Shown here one piece after another: positions 12,100-23,846 of a stretch of DNA of 64,000 nt. The translations under genes and the position numbers were made by a program. Numbering within the stretch: the first letter of the stretch is position 1; each line of letters opens with the position of its first letter. This stretch comes from Panopea generosa. Its lineage: Eukaryota > Mollusca > Bivalvia > Adapedonta > Hiatellidae. Under the pieces are notes generated by a model. That model had not been told where the DNA came from and ran no database searches. It saw only the letters and a list, made by a program, of their open reading frames with translations. Location of the stretch: contig CM055897.1 of NCBI GenBank assembly GCA_029582155.1, positions 12,266,482 through 12,330,481 on the forward strand, written 5' to 3'.

Positions 12100-12930
12100 T
12101 TCAAGATGAGTTTGTGTTGATCTATATTTGAGATCAGCATATATGTTGGTCTGGATTGAGATTAGTCTATATCTTGGCTGAGATAAAGATAGGTCTATGT
12201 TTGGGTTGAGACTGATATTAGTCTACATCTTGGCTGTGATTAAGATTAGTCTATGTCTTAGTTGAGATTGAGATAAGTATTTGTTTAGGTTGAGATTGAG
12301 ATTAGTCTATATCTGGGCTTGAGATTAAGATTAGTATATGTCTGGGTTGTGATTGAGATTAGTCTATATCTGGGTTTAGATTGAGATAAGTCTATGTCCG
12401 TGTTAAGATTGAGATTAGTCTATATCTGGGTTGAGACTGAGATTAGTCTATGTCTGGGTTGAGATCGAGATTAGTCTTTGTCTTTTGTCTGAGATTAGTC
12501 TTTATATGGGTTGAGATCGAGATTAGTATATGTCTGGGTTGAGATTGAGATTCGTCTATGTCTGGGTTGAGATTGAGATTAGTCTATGTCTGGGTTGAGA
12601 TTGAAATGGATCTATGTCTAGGTTGAGATTAGTTTATATCTGAGTGAGACTGAGATTAGTCTATATCTGGGTTGAGATTAAGAATAGTCTATATCTGGGT
12701 TGAGATTGAGATTGGTCTATGTCTGAGTGAGATTGAGATTGGTATATGTCTGGGTTGAGATAGGGATAAGTCTATGTCTGGGTTGAGATTGAGATTAATC
12801 TATGTCTGGGTTGAGATTGAGATTAGTCTATGTCTGGGTTGAGATTGAGATTGGTCTATGTCTGGGATGAGATTGAGATTAGTCTATGGCTAGGTTGAGA
12901 TTGGGATAATGAGTCTATGTTTGATTTGAA
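12100..12930. repeat. 28-bp minisatellite related to the 29-bp array
   Basis: About 28 copies built of GGGTTGAGATTGAGATTAG followed by TCTATGTCT. It shares TTGAG and GTCTATGTCTG with the array to its left but uses GAGATTGAGATTAG in place of AGTCTGACATTGGG. Divergence between copies is higher than in the 29-bp block. Confidence 0.93.
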
Positions 12931-13089
12931 ACTATCTTTTGGTCGAGTCTGGGATAAGATTAGGTCTGAGTCGAGTATGTCTGGATTGAGCCTGTAATTA
13001 GTAAATAACTGAGTTGAGTATTTTGTGTTTCTTTTCGCCTTTTAGCGGCAAGACTAAGTGCAAATCGGAATGTATTCTATGTCTGAGTC

Positions 13090-13345
13090 TACCCTATAAC
13101 TGAATTAAGACAATTGTTGTATCTGAGGTTAGCCAATGTATAAGTTGGGTCTATGTCTGTTTAATTTCAGGTTCGCCAATGTATAAGTTGGGTCTATGTC
13201 TGTTTAATCTCAGGTTAGCCAATGTATAAGTTGGGTCTATGTTTGTGTAATCTGAGGTTAGCCAATGTATAAGTTGGGTCTACGTCTGTTTAATCTGAGG
13301 TTAGCCAATGTATAAGTTGGTCTATGTCTGAGTTTAATTTGAATT
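13090..13345. repeat. 43-bp minisatellite, about 5 copies
   Basis: Units read GGTTAGCCAATGTATAAGTT, then GGGTCTATGTCTGTTTAATC with a short linker. The GGGTCTATGTCTG core matches the two arrays to the left, so the three blocks probably grew from one seed region. Confidence 0.9.
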
Positions 13346-14948
13346 GAGTCTATTTCTGAATACGATCGCCGTTGAATCAGTATCCTGGTAGAATTGTTTA
13401 AGTTGTACCGCACAATATCAGACTGTAGCTAGTATAACAGTTTTAAATAGGGATTAATGCCATTGACATATCCTTGCTTACGTCGTCAAGATCAATCTGT
13501 GCAGTGTAAATCACCGCCAAAATGACCATACGCGACAGGGACTACTTTTTCCCCCTAGAATATCATTTTTCATGTAAAAAAAAAACATATTTCATAAAAC
13601 AAACCAAACTCTAATAATATTAATTAAATTAGGAAGGCTTATGGGTAATTATTAAAGACCGACTATCAGTACTTTTAATTACTTTGATTTTCCTGTATTG
13701 GCATTTTTAGTAACTACCAGTGTGTGTAGCGTCACAATTAACATGACGTTGTCTCCGAACAATCAGCAATGGTTGTGTAACATTATTTTAATTTTTTTTT
13801 TAATGAAATAATTATATTAGATCTACATGTATACTCGGTTGTCTATGTTTATAATATATTAATAATCACCTTGTTTTGCTTTATTTTTATGTATATCGGT
13901 AAGAATGTCATATTATTTTGTATTAATTTAATATTTGTAATTAAATATGACGTTATTAAAAATGCAATTTTCTTATAAACAGACTTCTTTGTTTATATTT
14001 TATTTGTATGCACGGATGTGTGTCAAACACAGCATAATAAACATATAATAAAATACAACATGTGTATCAAAAGGAGAAAGTCCTCTGTATACCTAATGTT
14101 TTATAAAATATTCCGCAGTATGATTCTTCCCGAGAAGAAAACCTCAAAATCATAGAGCTATATTATTGCAAGGCTCCGTGACCTTTATGGTCCGAGAGTA
14201 GTCCTTAGGGGTATTTAATTTCTTTTTATGTCCAAAATGTTTGAGATCTGCTTCTATATATAAAACGTATGCTGAGTTCAAGACTCCAATTCTTACTAAC
14301 GTATGTTAGGGCGTTTTGTATCAATTTCAAGATGGCCGCCAAAATGGCCATCAAATATTGAAATTATTCATAACTAATACTAGTAGTAGGTCTTTTATAT
14401 AAATAATCCGATGAGAAAACACTGTAAATAAACTCGGATCTAGTCTGTTGTTGTTGTTTGTTGTAAGACATGTTTTAAGGTCAATAAAGTAAAACGATGG
14501 TTGATTCATGTAAAACAATTAAAATGTTGGCATTTCACCAAATACGGTAAACCATGTTTACCAATAGCGCCTGCAATCACATGTGGAAAGTAATGCCAAA
14601 CCTATGGAAAATAAGATTATCTGCGAATTAATCATGAGAAATGGTTTCTGGGATGAGCTGATTCTCGGAAACGTAAATTTCTCACCGCCGTTAATTTTAG
14701 AACTTTAGGTCTCACTACACAGTTGCGTCCTTTTTGTCACGGTAACAAGATTTTTGCCCTTAAAAAAGTCCTATGTTATAATCCGTATGAACTATTTTCA
14801 AAATACTTCATACGGATTATGGTGTCTTGCTGTAGACGAGTAAAGAAAACTCTGGCATAACACATGCAGCAATTATACATCACCGGTGTAAAAAAGGTGA
14901 CGTTTATAAGATTTTGACAGATGCCTGTATTAATGAGCATGTTTAAAG
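13346..14948. other. Non-coding stretch
   Basis: No coding potential seen. A segment at 14320-14360 (CAAGATGGCCGCCAAAATGG) is of a kind often found in dispersed repeats, but I cannot define an element from one copy. Confidence 0.45.

Positions 14949-15022
<74 letters not shown>
14949..15022. repeat. Compound microsatellite (TA)n-(TG)n
   Basis: About 13 TA units followed by about 23 TG units. The frame through it is a simple-sequence artefact. Confidence 0.97.
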
Positions 15023-15025
<3 letters not shown>

Positions 15026-16560
15026 GATACATTCCTGCTATGAAAAAAAAAACTACTAGTATGTGGAAAGTTTATTTTTACTGTAGAAATCATAGATCTT
15101 ATTTTAATTAAACACAAAAAAAACACAATTCGACTGTACGGTGAGACCTGAAATGCGATGTTACTAATTATTATCAAATAGTCTATCCTAAATGCATGAG
15201 TAATGAGTAAACACTGCTTTCGAACGTAGAATCGATCTAAGTCATAAACTGTTTAAAGTGTTACCTTAATTAGAATCAGCAGCAAATTCCCTGTTTACAT
15301 CATCTTTTATCCTGTAAGTATTCGATAAATCTGACGATTAGCCAATGGAAAGATGATTAATTATTGCAACTGTTTTAAAACTTATTTAAAGTGCACTTTA
15401 ATGTAAATATTTATTAGATGAGTAAGTTTGGATATACAACTTGCTGACACATTCGCACTAGAGTGGAATCTATCTTTAGTGTCCGTAATCTTATCTGTGA
15501 CTAGTTAACGGAAGTTCAGTCAGGGGTGTTCAAAAAGTTAATCAAACATATACCTTTATTGTTATCTAGTGTGCTTTGTATTTGTAGTAAATGTTCATAA
15601 TTTAATTGATTCTACATTGAATTTGCAAGTCACGTCGTTATCATAAATGGTATGACTGTGATTAAACACATCCTAACAAATGACAACTTATATTATATAA
15701 TTGAAAGACAGACAAAGATCTGCCTGTAGAGTACGGACCAAGCTTTTCGGATTGCAATGTTGGGAAAGCTATATTTGAGCACGTTGATTGGTCAGCTTCT
15801 TCAACTGAAAGCAGCTTGAATTACGTCACAGTTTAGTAAGTGTTCAATTTCTATGAATTGTTGGACAGGTATAGAATTCACTGCTTTTTCATTGGGAATC
15901 CATAGGCATAATTCGGGATATATCAGGTTCTGGGATAAACTAGCCAAAAATGTTACATTTATATACATATATATTTATGTAATTTTAAAGCAACACACGG
16001 CAATGTTGAAATCGAATCTTTACTCATGTTCCGATATCATAGTAACCTTTCATCTATATAGGTTCACACAAACAAAAAAACATTAACCTTATTAAGTCAT
16101 ACTGTCTGGAACTTCGTGTTTAAGAAAGATAAATTATTGCTTTATAACATTTTTCATAAAACAATTGAGGTCACGTTAGTTTGAAAATATCAGTAAACAT
16201 CATTAACTATTTTGAAATTTTATTTTTTTTATACTGATGATAACTTCAATAATAAAATGTTAGTCAAATTTTCGTCATAATGAGCACGAATTAACGAAAT
16301 ATGATGTCTTCGAGCCATTTGCACACCTCTTTCCAAAATAACAACGAAACTAAGGGTCTTCACACATACCAGAGCATTGTAATTTCATTTGTGCATCATG
16401 CAGGTACCACTAAATACGATTTCAGAAATAAGGTGAAAAAGTATCAAAATTGTCGTGTGCTCCTTCAAGTCTTATCACACCTAATTGCGCAATGTTCAAG
16501 TTTGACAGCAGAACGCCCTGAGATACGGTTTAATAATAAGAAGAAAAGTTATCATGGAAA
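15023..16560. other. Non-coding stretch
   Basis: Only short chance frames. One open frame near 16301-16606 runs into the SINE below and shows no domain, so I do not call it a gene. Confidence 0.45.
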
Positions 16561-16752
16561 AGGAATCCATATCCAGTTTTACTGGCGGAGGAAGACCTCT
16601 GAATGAATCTGAGTAGAAACATCGTCTTTCCACAACCAACTGGCAAATTTTCTCAGATTTTGAATCGAGTTCGGCTCAAACCCACGACCTCAGCGATGAG
16701 AGGTAAGTGGACATTAAACGACAGCACCTCAGATCACTCGGCCAAGGAGTAA
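16560..16752 (-). mobile_element. tRNA-headed SINE, family B
   Basis: On the minus strand the segment starts with a tRNA-like head (box A GGCCGAGTGATCTGAGG, box B GGGTTTGAGCC) followed by a body containing CAGAGGTCTTCCTCCGCCAG. The head has the long spacing between boxes seen in Leu/Ser-type tRNAs. The acceptor stem does not pair, so this is not a working tRNA gene. One copy in the window. Confidence 0.55.
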
Positions 16753-17694
16753 GTAAAGATTATTTTCATTTTGTCTGATTTAATTTACCTACTGGTATAT
16801 CTACAGCGGTATTTAGTGTATGACAGATGGTTTATCACAGTCTTGAAAACTTTATGAACGAACTTGACGCCGTAATCTACAAATAGGCTGGTCATAATTA
16901 AGGTTATTAAGTATCTATATTTGGAATCAATTATGGTTATAAATACATATATATTGGTGCTCGTTTATCATACAAGTGCTTCACATAAATTCTAATTTAG
17001 AATCAAATATCTCTATTTAGATTCGGTCAATCGGTATTTTCAAAGTTGTCACTCTCTATATAGGGCATTTTTGGAACTCTCATATCGGTAAATATAAATT
17101 ATATATAAAGTCATTTTATAAGTAAAAAATATGTAAGTCTTTAAAATTAAAATCTGTATTAAAAATCTTAAATGTTTTTAACTTATTTTTATCTAGAATG
17201 CGCTGCTCCGTTTTAAAGACACGTTATCAAACATGGCGACCTTTGGTTATTGTAATTGTTAGGTGGACAAACTTAAAATCGATTTTAACATTTCCCTGTG
17301 GGCCTTTGATATGTATTGATGGTATCTTTACATCTTGTTTGAGGTGCAAGTTTGAACTAAATGTTGATGTTTTTCCACTTTTATGAATACAATTTGGTAT
17401 AATAAATAAATTATTATTTGATTATTATCAGGAGAAAAATCTTTTTAGTGGTTAATAAATATATTTTACTTTCAAAACCTTATCAAGCAAATCCTGATTT
17501 TCTATGGGGAAAAGCAATGCACATGAGGTGCTACCAAAATAGCAAACATTTAAATATGTTTCCATAACTTCAGGCAGGTTAAAATATTGTGTGGGAAAAA
17601 AAATCCGCATTCTTATTATAGGTATTTGACAAACATTAAATCCAGTTTTAACATAATTTCCGATTTTTTTTGTGCAAGTTCTTCATCCATCACT
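16753..17694. other. Non-coding stretch
   Basis: AT-rich; short frames only (for example 17198-17386), none with a recognisable domain. Confidence 0.45.
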
Positions 17695-18001
17695 CATTTG
17701 CATTCAATTCTCCTACTAAAATCATCCGCTTTTTGTAAAAATGATACCCCTCCCCCCCTCCCCCCCCCCCCCCCCCCCCCAAACACACACACACTTACCA
17801 CCCCTCACTCTCCCTATAAAATCTAAAACACATTTGCATTCAATTCTCCTACTAAAATCATCCGTTTTTTTTGTAAAAAAAAATCAGCCAATTTTCAAAG
17901 TGAGGCATTTAAGTTAACCACTTAAACAACTGTTCAACTGATACATGATATATCCACACCACCCCCTCCCTCACTCTTCCTATAAATTCCAAAACACATT
18001 C
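17695..18001. repeat. 136-bp tandem duplication with a poly-C tract
   Basis: CATTTGCATTCAATTCTCCT recurs at 17695 and 17831 with the same downstream sequence, and CACTC(T)CCCTATAAA(A)T recurs near 17805 and 17970, giving just over two units. The first unit contains an expanded C tract (17759-17780) and ACAC repeats. The poly-C gives proline-rich frames that are not coding. Confidence 0.8.
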
Positions 18002-18599
18002 GGCAGAAATATGCGCTTCAGACAACAGTATCGTATAACCATGTAATTGTTGTCGGCTATATCTGACATTTACATTTAAAAAATTATTAATAGTTTGTTT
18101 TACATAAAACTAATGGTATCATGTTAGTTTCGTTAATATGAGTAAAATCAATATGTTCTGGGAATTTTTCTTTCATTCTTATACTAACTGATAACATTTA
18201 AATATAGTTTATCCTTTGTTGTTTTGGATGAACACAAATACATGCATTACATATAAAATATTACCTGTTACTCCTGATTTAATATGTTGATAACATATAT
18301 TTCCCTTACTGCATAGTTATTTGCTTTCGAGAAGTCATTGAAAGCGCGGTACAATTGCTTGCCGCTATCACTCATGTGACTTATAAGGCCATGCAGTAGT
18401 ACCCATATTGGCTCATTTAGTGTACCCATAAAACCAGCTTGTGATTCAATGATTATAAGTAATCCTCAGCCCATTAAGTTAGATTCGTATTTATTACTCT
18501 TGTAAAGAGCTTACCCAACGTACTAAATAAGGTTATTCTTCTAAAAGTATTTGCATCATTTGAATTGGTGAATTAGGTTGTACTCTAGTACTGGTTAAC

Positions 18600-18690
18600 C
18601 TTCCAGGATCCCTGGAAACAGTGGTTAGGTTGACTGGTCGTCTGTTAGCCCTCGATGGCATAACAATGATGCTAAATATTCAATCAATCA
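18600..18690 (+). mobile_element. SINE family A, 3' body only
   Basis: Carries GTGGTTAGGTTGACTGGTCG, then TCTGTTAGC, a variable CTCGATGGCAT stretch, and the tail GCTAAATATTCAATCAATCA. The same blocks occur, on the other strand, at about 26.6 kb and 45.3 kb, where they follow a tRNA-like head. This copy is truncated at its 5' end. Confidence 0.7.
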
Positions 18691-18699
18691 TTATGAATT

Positions 18700-20770
18700 G
18701 GTAGATTTAATAATCTTGGCCTCCAGAACGACCTTGGCCTATTTTATTAACATTTAACTTTATTTCACTTTCAATTATTTGAAAATTTAACTCATCGAAC
18801 ATGCGTGTGTGTAAAGGGATGTCTATCGTGCAGACATATTGCATACAGTATTCTAGGGTATTTTATTTTCGTTATTTATTCTTCATTATTCTTCATGCAT
18901 TATGTCTTCTTCTTTTTCTCATTCTTCTTCGGCTTCTTCTCCTTCTCCTTATTATTATTATTATTATTATTAGCAGCAGCAGTAGTAGTAGTAGTATTGT
19001 ATTATTATCACTATCAATTTTATGATTATTAGTATCATTGTTGTCAATTTAAAGGCAGTACGACCGAGTGTTTGGTGTTACTATTCATTTATTAAAACAT
19101 GCTAAAATGACAATATTGAAAGATATTTCCTTATAACCCGCCCAGATTAGTCTAAAATAACATTCGCGCTTAAAATTGCAATGCATGTGAGAAGAGAATA
19201 TAAGACGTAACAACCATGCAATTATGATATATAAAAGAAAGAATAAAAGCTGATCTAAAATATTCAAAGTGTGCATGATTGTTTCTGTTTATATAGCAAC
19301 TAAGACAACATACCAAATATATATAAAGTCGTGGCTTTAACTTAAATTCCAGTCGTCCGAAATCGCACGCATTATGTGCCTTAAACTTGGATATTTGACT
19401 AACACATTAGTTAAAACTTCGCGTATTTGTGTTCTTGTAATGGTATACCAATGCCAAAGATAACGTTGTTACTTTATTTATACTCGTACGTGCATTTATT
19501 ACAATCTATATCATTTATACAAATATATGTACAGTGTGTATGCATAAATGTATGCATCGGCATGCTGTCGACAGAAGTGATATTGGCAGCCTAGTACATA
19601 CAGTATGTTGTGCATATGGTTAAACACCTAATTAAAGAAGCATCGCCTATAACGTTCTGTTCATAAAATGATGGAATTTTTTTAATCACAAAGAGGAGGG
19701 TCCAATTCGAATGTAATGGTTATTGCGTCCTTGTAGTTTGTCTTATTTTTGGGAAATTTGTTAATTCAAAGGTCGGCATTTTCCGATTTATTCGTCAATG
19801 TTTTAGCATAACCCGATACTGGCAAATGAGTGTCTTTATCGCACGGCGCGATTTCGTATTTGGTAAAAAAAATTAAAGAAGTTCACACTACAGAGACAAA
19901 ATACAATACAAGTTATTGAACAGAATATCCATAATATATGATGATGATGTTTGATACAAATATGCAGTTTTACTGCTAAGATAAAAATATCGGCGATATA
20001 GCGAAGGCCTCTTTAAATAATACAGTGACCGTGCGTATGGTATTCGGTTGTGAGAAATATATTGTCCACGTATTTTATTATTTAAATAAGCAGATTATTA
20101 CCCCTACTAAAACTATTCAAGTATTGAAATTAACATCAATAATTTATCATTATTATCTTTTTTAACCTGATGAAGGCTGTGTAGTCGAAATGCATTTTTC
20201 AACATAAAAACCTATACACGGAGTTTGCCGTCTTGTTTTAAATTTATTTCTCAATAATATTTTTTTTATATACATGTATTTCCTTTTTGTTATGCTAGCA
20301 ACCTATATACCCTGTCTTATTAATCATGTATTACCGTTAGATGCAGTGTGTCCCTGAACATTTAATAAGCGCCACGTATTCAGCGAAAATCAAATTATAT
20401 TTAAATCAATTAAAACAGTGCAAGAATAGTTATAAAGACATTCTTTAAAATGTGCTTGCCGTGATCTGACCTACCCGCTCAAATTGCAACTACCCAAACT
20501 TTCTAATCGAGTTTCAAAGTGGCGATTTCTTTCTTTCGTGATTTCTGACCATTATTTGTTCAAATCGACACAACTTGAAAAATCATAATATTGCACAATA
20601 AATAGCTCCCTACCTACATATATGAAAAATACTGGATGGAAGCAGAGAAAACAAACATTTTTAAGGAAGACCTAAGTATAACCGTCATAAATCAAACCTT
20701 AAAGAAAGAAAAGTATGTCTTATCATTATTGATTGAATTCAAAATTCAAAAGTTCGTATTGCGTGTCTTG
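18700..20770. other. Non-coding stretch
   Basis: No gene seen. It holds the trinucleotide tract listed separately and a short CTGATGA...GAAA motif near 20168 (see findings). Confidence 0.45.
18905..18998. repeat. Compound trinucleotide microsatellite (TTC)n-(TTA)n-(GCA)n-(GTA)n
   Basis: Successive runs of TTC/CTT, TTA, GCA and GTA-type triplets, each four to nine units long. Frames through it give homopolymer-like peptides and are not genes. Confidence 0.93.
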
Positions 20771-20782
20771 TCCTCAATATCG

Positions 20783-20888
20783 ATTCCGCGAGCGTGCGTG
20801 TGTGTGTGTGTGCGTGTTGCGAGCGTATGTGCATGTGCGCTTGTGTGTACGTGTGCACATGTACGTGTGCATGTGCGTATGCGAGCTA
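20783..20888. repeat. GT/GC-rich alternating purine-pyrimidine tract
   Basis: About 100 bp of nearly unbroken alternation (GCGTGTGTGTGTGTGTGCGT and similar TGTGCGCTTGTGTGTACG), the composition that favours left-handed DNA. The Cys/Val/Arg-rich frames across it are artefacts. Confidence 0.85.
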
Positions 20889-21669
20889 GGTAACATGAAA
20901 CATTCATCTGTCAGACGGAAAGAACATGTTTTTGCATGTCTGTGACAGACAACACATATGCAGGCCTTGTCAGGGTATACTATTAATTTGTGATAGATAA
21001 CACATGCACACGAGACTTTTACATAGAATGTCATTAATAATTTTATAACTCATGAATACAAATATTTATAAATATAATGTCACACATGCACGCCATTAAA
21101 CACTGGATTGTGAGTGGACTTACAATTGATCAACGACACTTACATAGTCGATAGCACGTCAGGCATTGTGTAAATAGTTCTAGAAAAAAGTAAATTGCTA
21201 ATTTTACTGTTATAACACGTGCCGCATAAAATGTCTAGGCAACAGTACCATATGGGCTGAGTTGTTCAAAACTGTGTTAGCTTAACACTCTGTTAGGTGA
21301 AATCATGTATGTAAAATATATTAACATTCTATAGCGTTCGTATTAAGTGCAATGAGTTATAGAAGAAGATGACATTTTGCTGTGTTGTAAGTAAACTGGT
21401 ATATTGTTTGTTCGAAATCTCAAAATACCACTATTCAAAAATGCATATTACTGTGGCGTTAAGCTCACAGTTCTTTGAAAAACTGGGCTCTGGTGGATAA
21501 ACTGCAGTATTGTAGATGGTATCATACACCAAATTATGTTGAGTATTTTTCTCCAAATCCTAAAGAAAACATAAAACCATAGCACTGGCACGTGACACAG
21601 ACAGAGCGAAAATTAGCGTAACAAACAAAACCTACACTTTAATAATTTGTTAAAATCCATCACTTCACT
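20889..21669. other. Non-coding stretch 3' of the NHL gene
   Basis: AT-rich. It probably holds the 3' untranslated region of the minus-strand NHL gene to its right. Nothing else is supported. Confidence 0.4.
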
Positions 21670-22354
21670 TTAGTCATCAAAAATACTGTACTTGGAAATC
21701 CTCACAATTCCATGACTATCCCCTACCCATAAATACTCCCGTTTGTCTAAACCTAACGCATTCGGGCCTTCGATTCCGTCCTTTTGGTCAACCCAGTTGA
21801 GCAGAAAATTTCCGTCAGAAGCTAGCACGTGCACACAATCGTTATTCCAGTCAGACACGAGGATATGGCCTTCGTCATCACAAACAATTCCGTGTGGAAG
21901 GAAAGGTTGGTCGCCATTGGACATGCCTGACGGTGGCCCTTTATAGCAAACTTTGACCCTGCCATCCTTGTGCAAAATGGTCACACCTCTAGTTCCGTCA
22001 CCATAATCAAACACGCAGATGTCTCCATTGGAGTTTACTGCAGTGCGAAATGGGTATCCGAATATGTTCGACTGCTCATTGTTTTTTTTCCATGGTTGCA
22101 ATTATCTCGCCGTGTTTGGAAAGTTTTGCAACCATTCGCCTGGCGTCAAACGTAACAGTACGCTGATAGCTGTCTCTGAAGCAGACGTAGAGTCCATTCC
22201 TACGATCCCAGCTGATGCCACCAGGAAACAAAGAGATGTAGGCGAAGTCTGAGGTCCTCAACTAGTCTTGATACAGCCGCTTGATACTCTTTTCTCCATA
22301 GCTGGATATAAGCACCATATCATGCCCGTCGTAATAAGTGACCGCATCGTTAAC
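21670..22354 (-). pseudogene. NHL-repeat exon of a TRIM-like protein, disrupted
   Basis: The minus-strand exon begins after the acceptor TTATATTGCAG (22355-22365) and reads VNDAVTYYDGHDMVLISSYG onward. Successive beta-propeller-like blocks follow: NGDICVFDYGD, GHILVSDWNNDCVHVLASDG and LWVGDSHGIVRISKY, ending IFDD. This layout is the C-terminal NHL domain of TRIM-NHL proteins, which are E3 ligases or RNA-binding regulators and are greatly expanded in bivalves. Two defects are visible: an in-frame TAG at 22262-22264, and a frameshift in a run of eight A's (minus strand) near 22081-22088. A run of seven would restore the frame, so a sequence error there is possible, but the TAG is separate. I judge it a recent pseudogene or an allele with errors. 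Confidence 0.75.
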
Positions 22355-22469
22355 CTGCAATATAATATTTTTAAAAACATATCAGTTTGAATTAAATTCA
22401 CAAACTTTGTAAGCGTTACAGTATTATTGTATAAGTTTAGTAAACTGGTTTATTTTAGTCCGGTTGGGA

Positions 22470-22615
22470 AGTATTCGGACTCACAGCACAAATTAATAAT
22501 TCTTGAGTCCGCCGTTTCCTGTGTAGAGCCAGTACTGAGTTTGTTTTTTGAGAGTTCATCTGTTCGAGCCTGGGATCGAACCCCTGATCTATGGTGTGAG
22601 CGGCTAATACATTGT
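22470..22615 (-). mobile_element. tRNA-headed SINE, family C (partial)
   Basis: On the minus strand a box-B-like GGGTTCGATCCCAGG precedes a body that includes CTCAGTACTGGCTC. The 5' part of the head is degraded. It shares the CAGTACTGG motif with the neighbouring SINE at 22715-22863, so the two may be one family. Confidence 0.5.
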
Positions 22616-22714
22616 TATATCGTTTCTAAATAGGATTAACATTTAAACAAATATTAGTTTAAATTGATTTATTTTACTTCAATTATGAAACAAGATCTTA
22701 CAACTTAGGCAAAT

Positions 22715-22863
22715 CACCTTGGAAGTCTCCTGGTTAGTACCAGTACTAAGCTTATGTGGAAAGTTTCTTGCTCAAGAACACGACACATAGCCGATGCGGA
22801 GGATCGAACCCACGACCCTCAGATCATGAGTTCGGTGCTCTACCACTAGACCACGCGCTGCAC
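22715..22863 (-). mobile_element. tRNA-headed SINE, family C
   Basis: The minus strand shows a clear tRNA-like head: box A GTGGTCTAGTGGTAGAGC and box B GGGTTCGATCC about 30 bp later. A body with TTCTTGAGCAAGAAACTTTC and CTTAGTACTGGTACTAACCA follows. The TTGAGCAAGAAACTTT core resembles a central domain shared by SINEs of many invertebrates. The acceptor stem does not close, so this is not a tRNA gene. Confidence 0.7.
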
Positions 22864-23012
22864 ATTTAAACAATGATAAATGACGACAATGGTGATGGTG
22901 CAGCAGGTGATGATGATTCACAATTCTATAAGATTTAAAAGATAAAGTTGTTTAAATAACCTGTATATCAAGCGTGGCGGACTTTTCTTTGAGACCATGT
23001 TCTCACTTTACT

Positions 23013-23617
23013 TTAATCGCCACACTTGAATGACTTCACCATTTTGACCTCTGACCTTCTGTGAGCTTGAATTGACCTTTGTATGGCAGTGAATGAAATA
23101 GGTGTTGATTGCTCAAGAGTGTAATAACCCGCAATCGTGCGGAAGAAAGTGTCGCTAGTTCCCCCCCCCACCCCCCCCCCCCCCCCCCCCCCCTCAAAGA
23201 ACGTGAGTTCTTTCTTATCGAACTGTTCCATGTGATCCGTATCGTGGAAGCCAGACGCGACACTTGTATTCAAACTGAAGTCTATATTTCCGGACCCTTT
23301 TGATTTTGGTGTTGATCTATATCTTGGACTCCGCTCAAGTGAACTTGCTCGCGATGTGTTTTTACTCGAATTGTTTCCTTTTAATTTTTCCACAGCGTAG
23401 CGTATCCTGGTCATTTCCTGTTCAAACTTCTGCTTGAGCTCAGTAAGCATGGACGTAATATACCTGTCCAATTCATTATGCAATGATTTCGCTCGCTCGC
23501 GTATCTTCTGCACAGTCTTCTCTACCTCAGAAGTTATCGTGTCTTCATAGGTAAGAATATCGCGTACAGCTCGCTTTTTATTAGCCCCCTCGCGGTTACG
23601 TCGTGCCAGTGTGTTTT
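23013..23617 (-). pseudogene. Coiled-coil part of the TRIM-like gene
   Basis: The minus-strand frame is open from 23617. It starts TLARRNREGANKKRAVRDIL, continues with a charged heptad-like helix (EVEKTVQKIRERAKSLHNEL, then YITSMLTELKQKFEQEMTRI), and then a Ser-rich linker. A poly-C tract (23161-23193; poly-Gly in this frame) interrupts it, and the frame downstream of that tract is uncertain. The helix matches the BBC/coiled-coil zone of TRIM proteins, and the NHL exon lies next on the same strand, so they are probably one gene. RING and B-box exons are not visible in the window. The coordinate range includes sequence after poly-C that may not be coding. Confidence 0.55.
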
Positions 23618-23791
23618 AATTACAAATATCGCTTATTTCACATATTTATTTAATCCAGTTTTATTATTATTTAACCTCTATGTGTATTTAATTTTCCGAT
23701 CATGTATCTATAGAAAACAAAGTAGAAACAAAAGCTTTCGGATTCCTCGATAAACGCCATTCATTCTTGCACTACATGACACTTTTGAATG

Positions 23792-23846
23792 AATGAACGA
23801 ACGAACGAACGAACGAACGAACGAACGAACGAACGAAAGAACGAAT
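23792..23846. repeat. (GAAC)n microsatellite
   Basis: About 13 units of GAAC/GAAT-type tetranucleotides, mostly perfect GAACGAACGAAC. Confidence 0.95.

Larger units (their letters stand above)
22355..23012. other. Presumed intron of the TRIM-like gene, holding two SINEs
   Basis: Lies between the coiled-coil block (right) and the NHL exon (left) on the minus strand. It is filled by two tRNA-headed SINE copies. No donor that fits the upstream reading frame is obvious. Confidence 0.45.

Noticed and set aside
14776-15177. Open frame of 133 codons with HTHTHT
   Set aside because: It is carried by a TA/TG microsatellite and has no recognisable domain outside it.
16301-16606. Open frame of about 100 codons
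   Set aside because: It overlaps a SINE body at its end and shows no family, signal peptide or codon pattern that I can support.
17587-17826. Proline-rich frame
   Set aside because: It is produced by the poly-C tract.
22793-22863. Possible tRNA gene on the minus strand
   Set aside because: Box A and box B are good but the acceptor stem does not pair and a SINE body follows directly.
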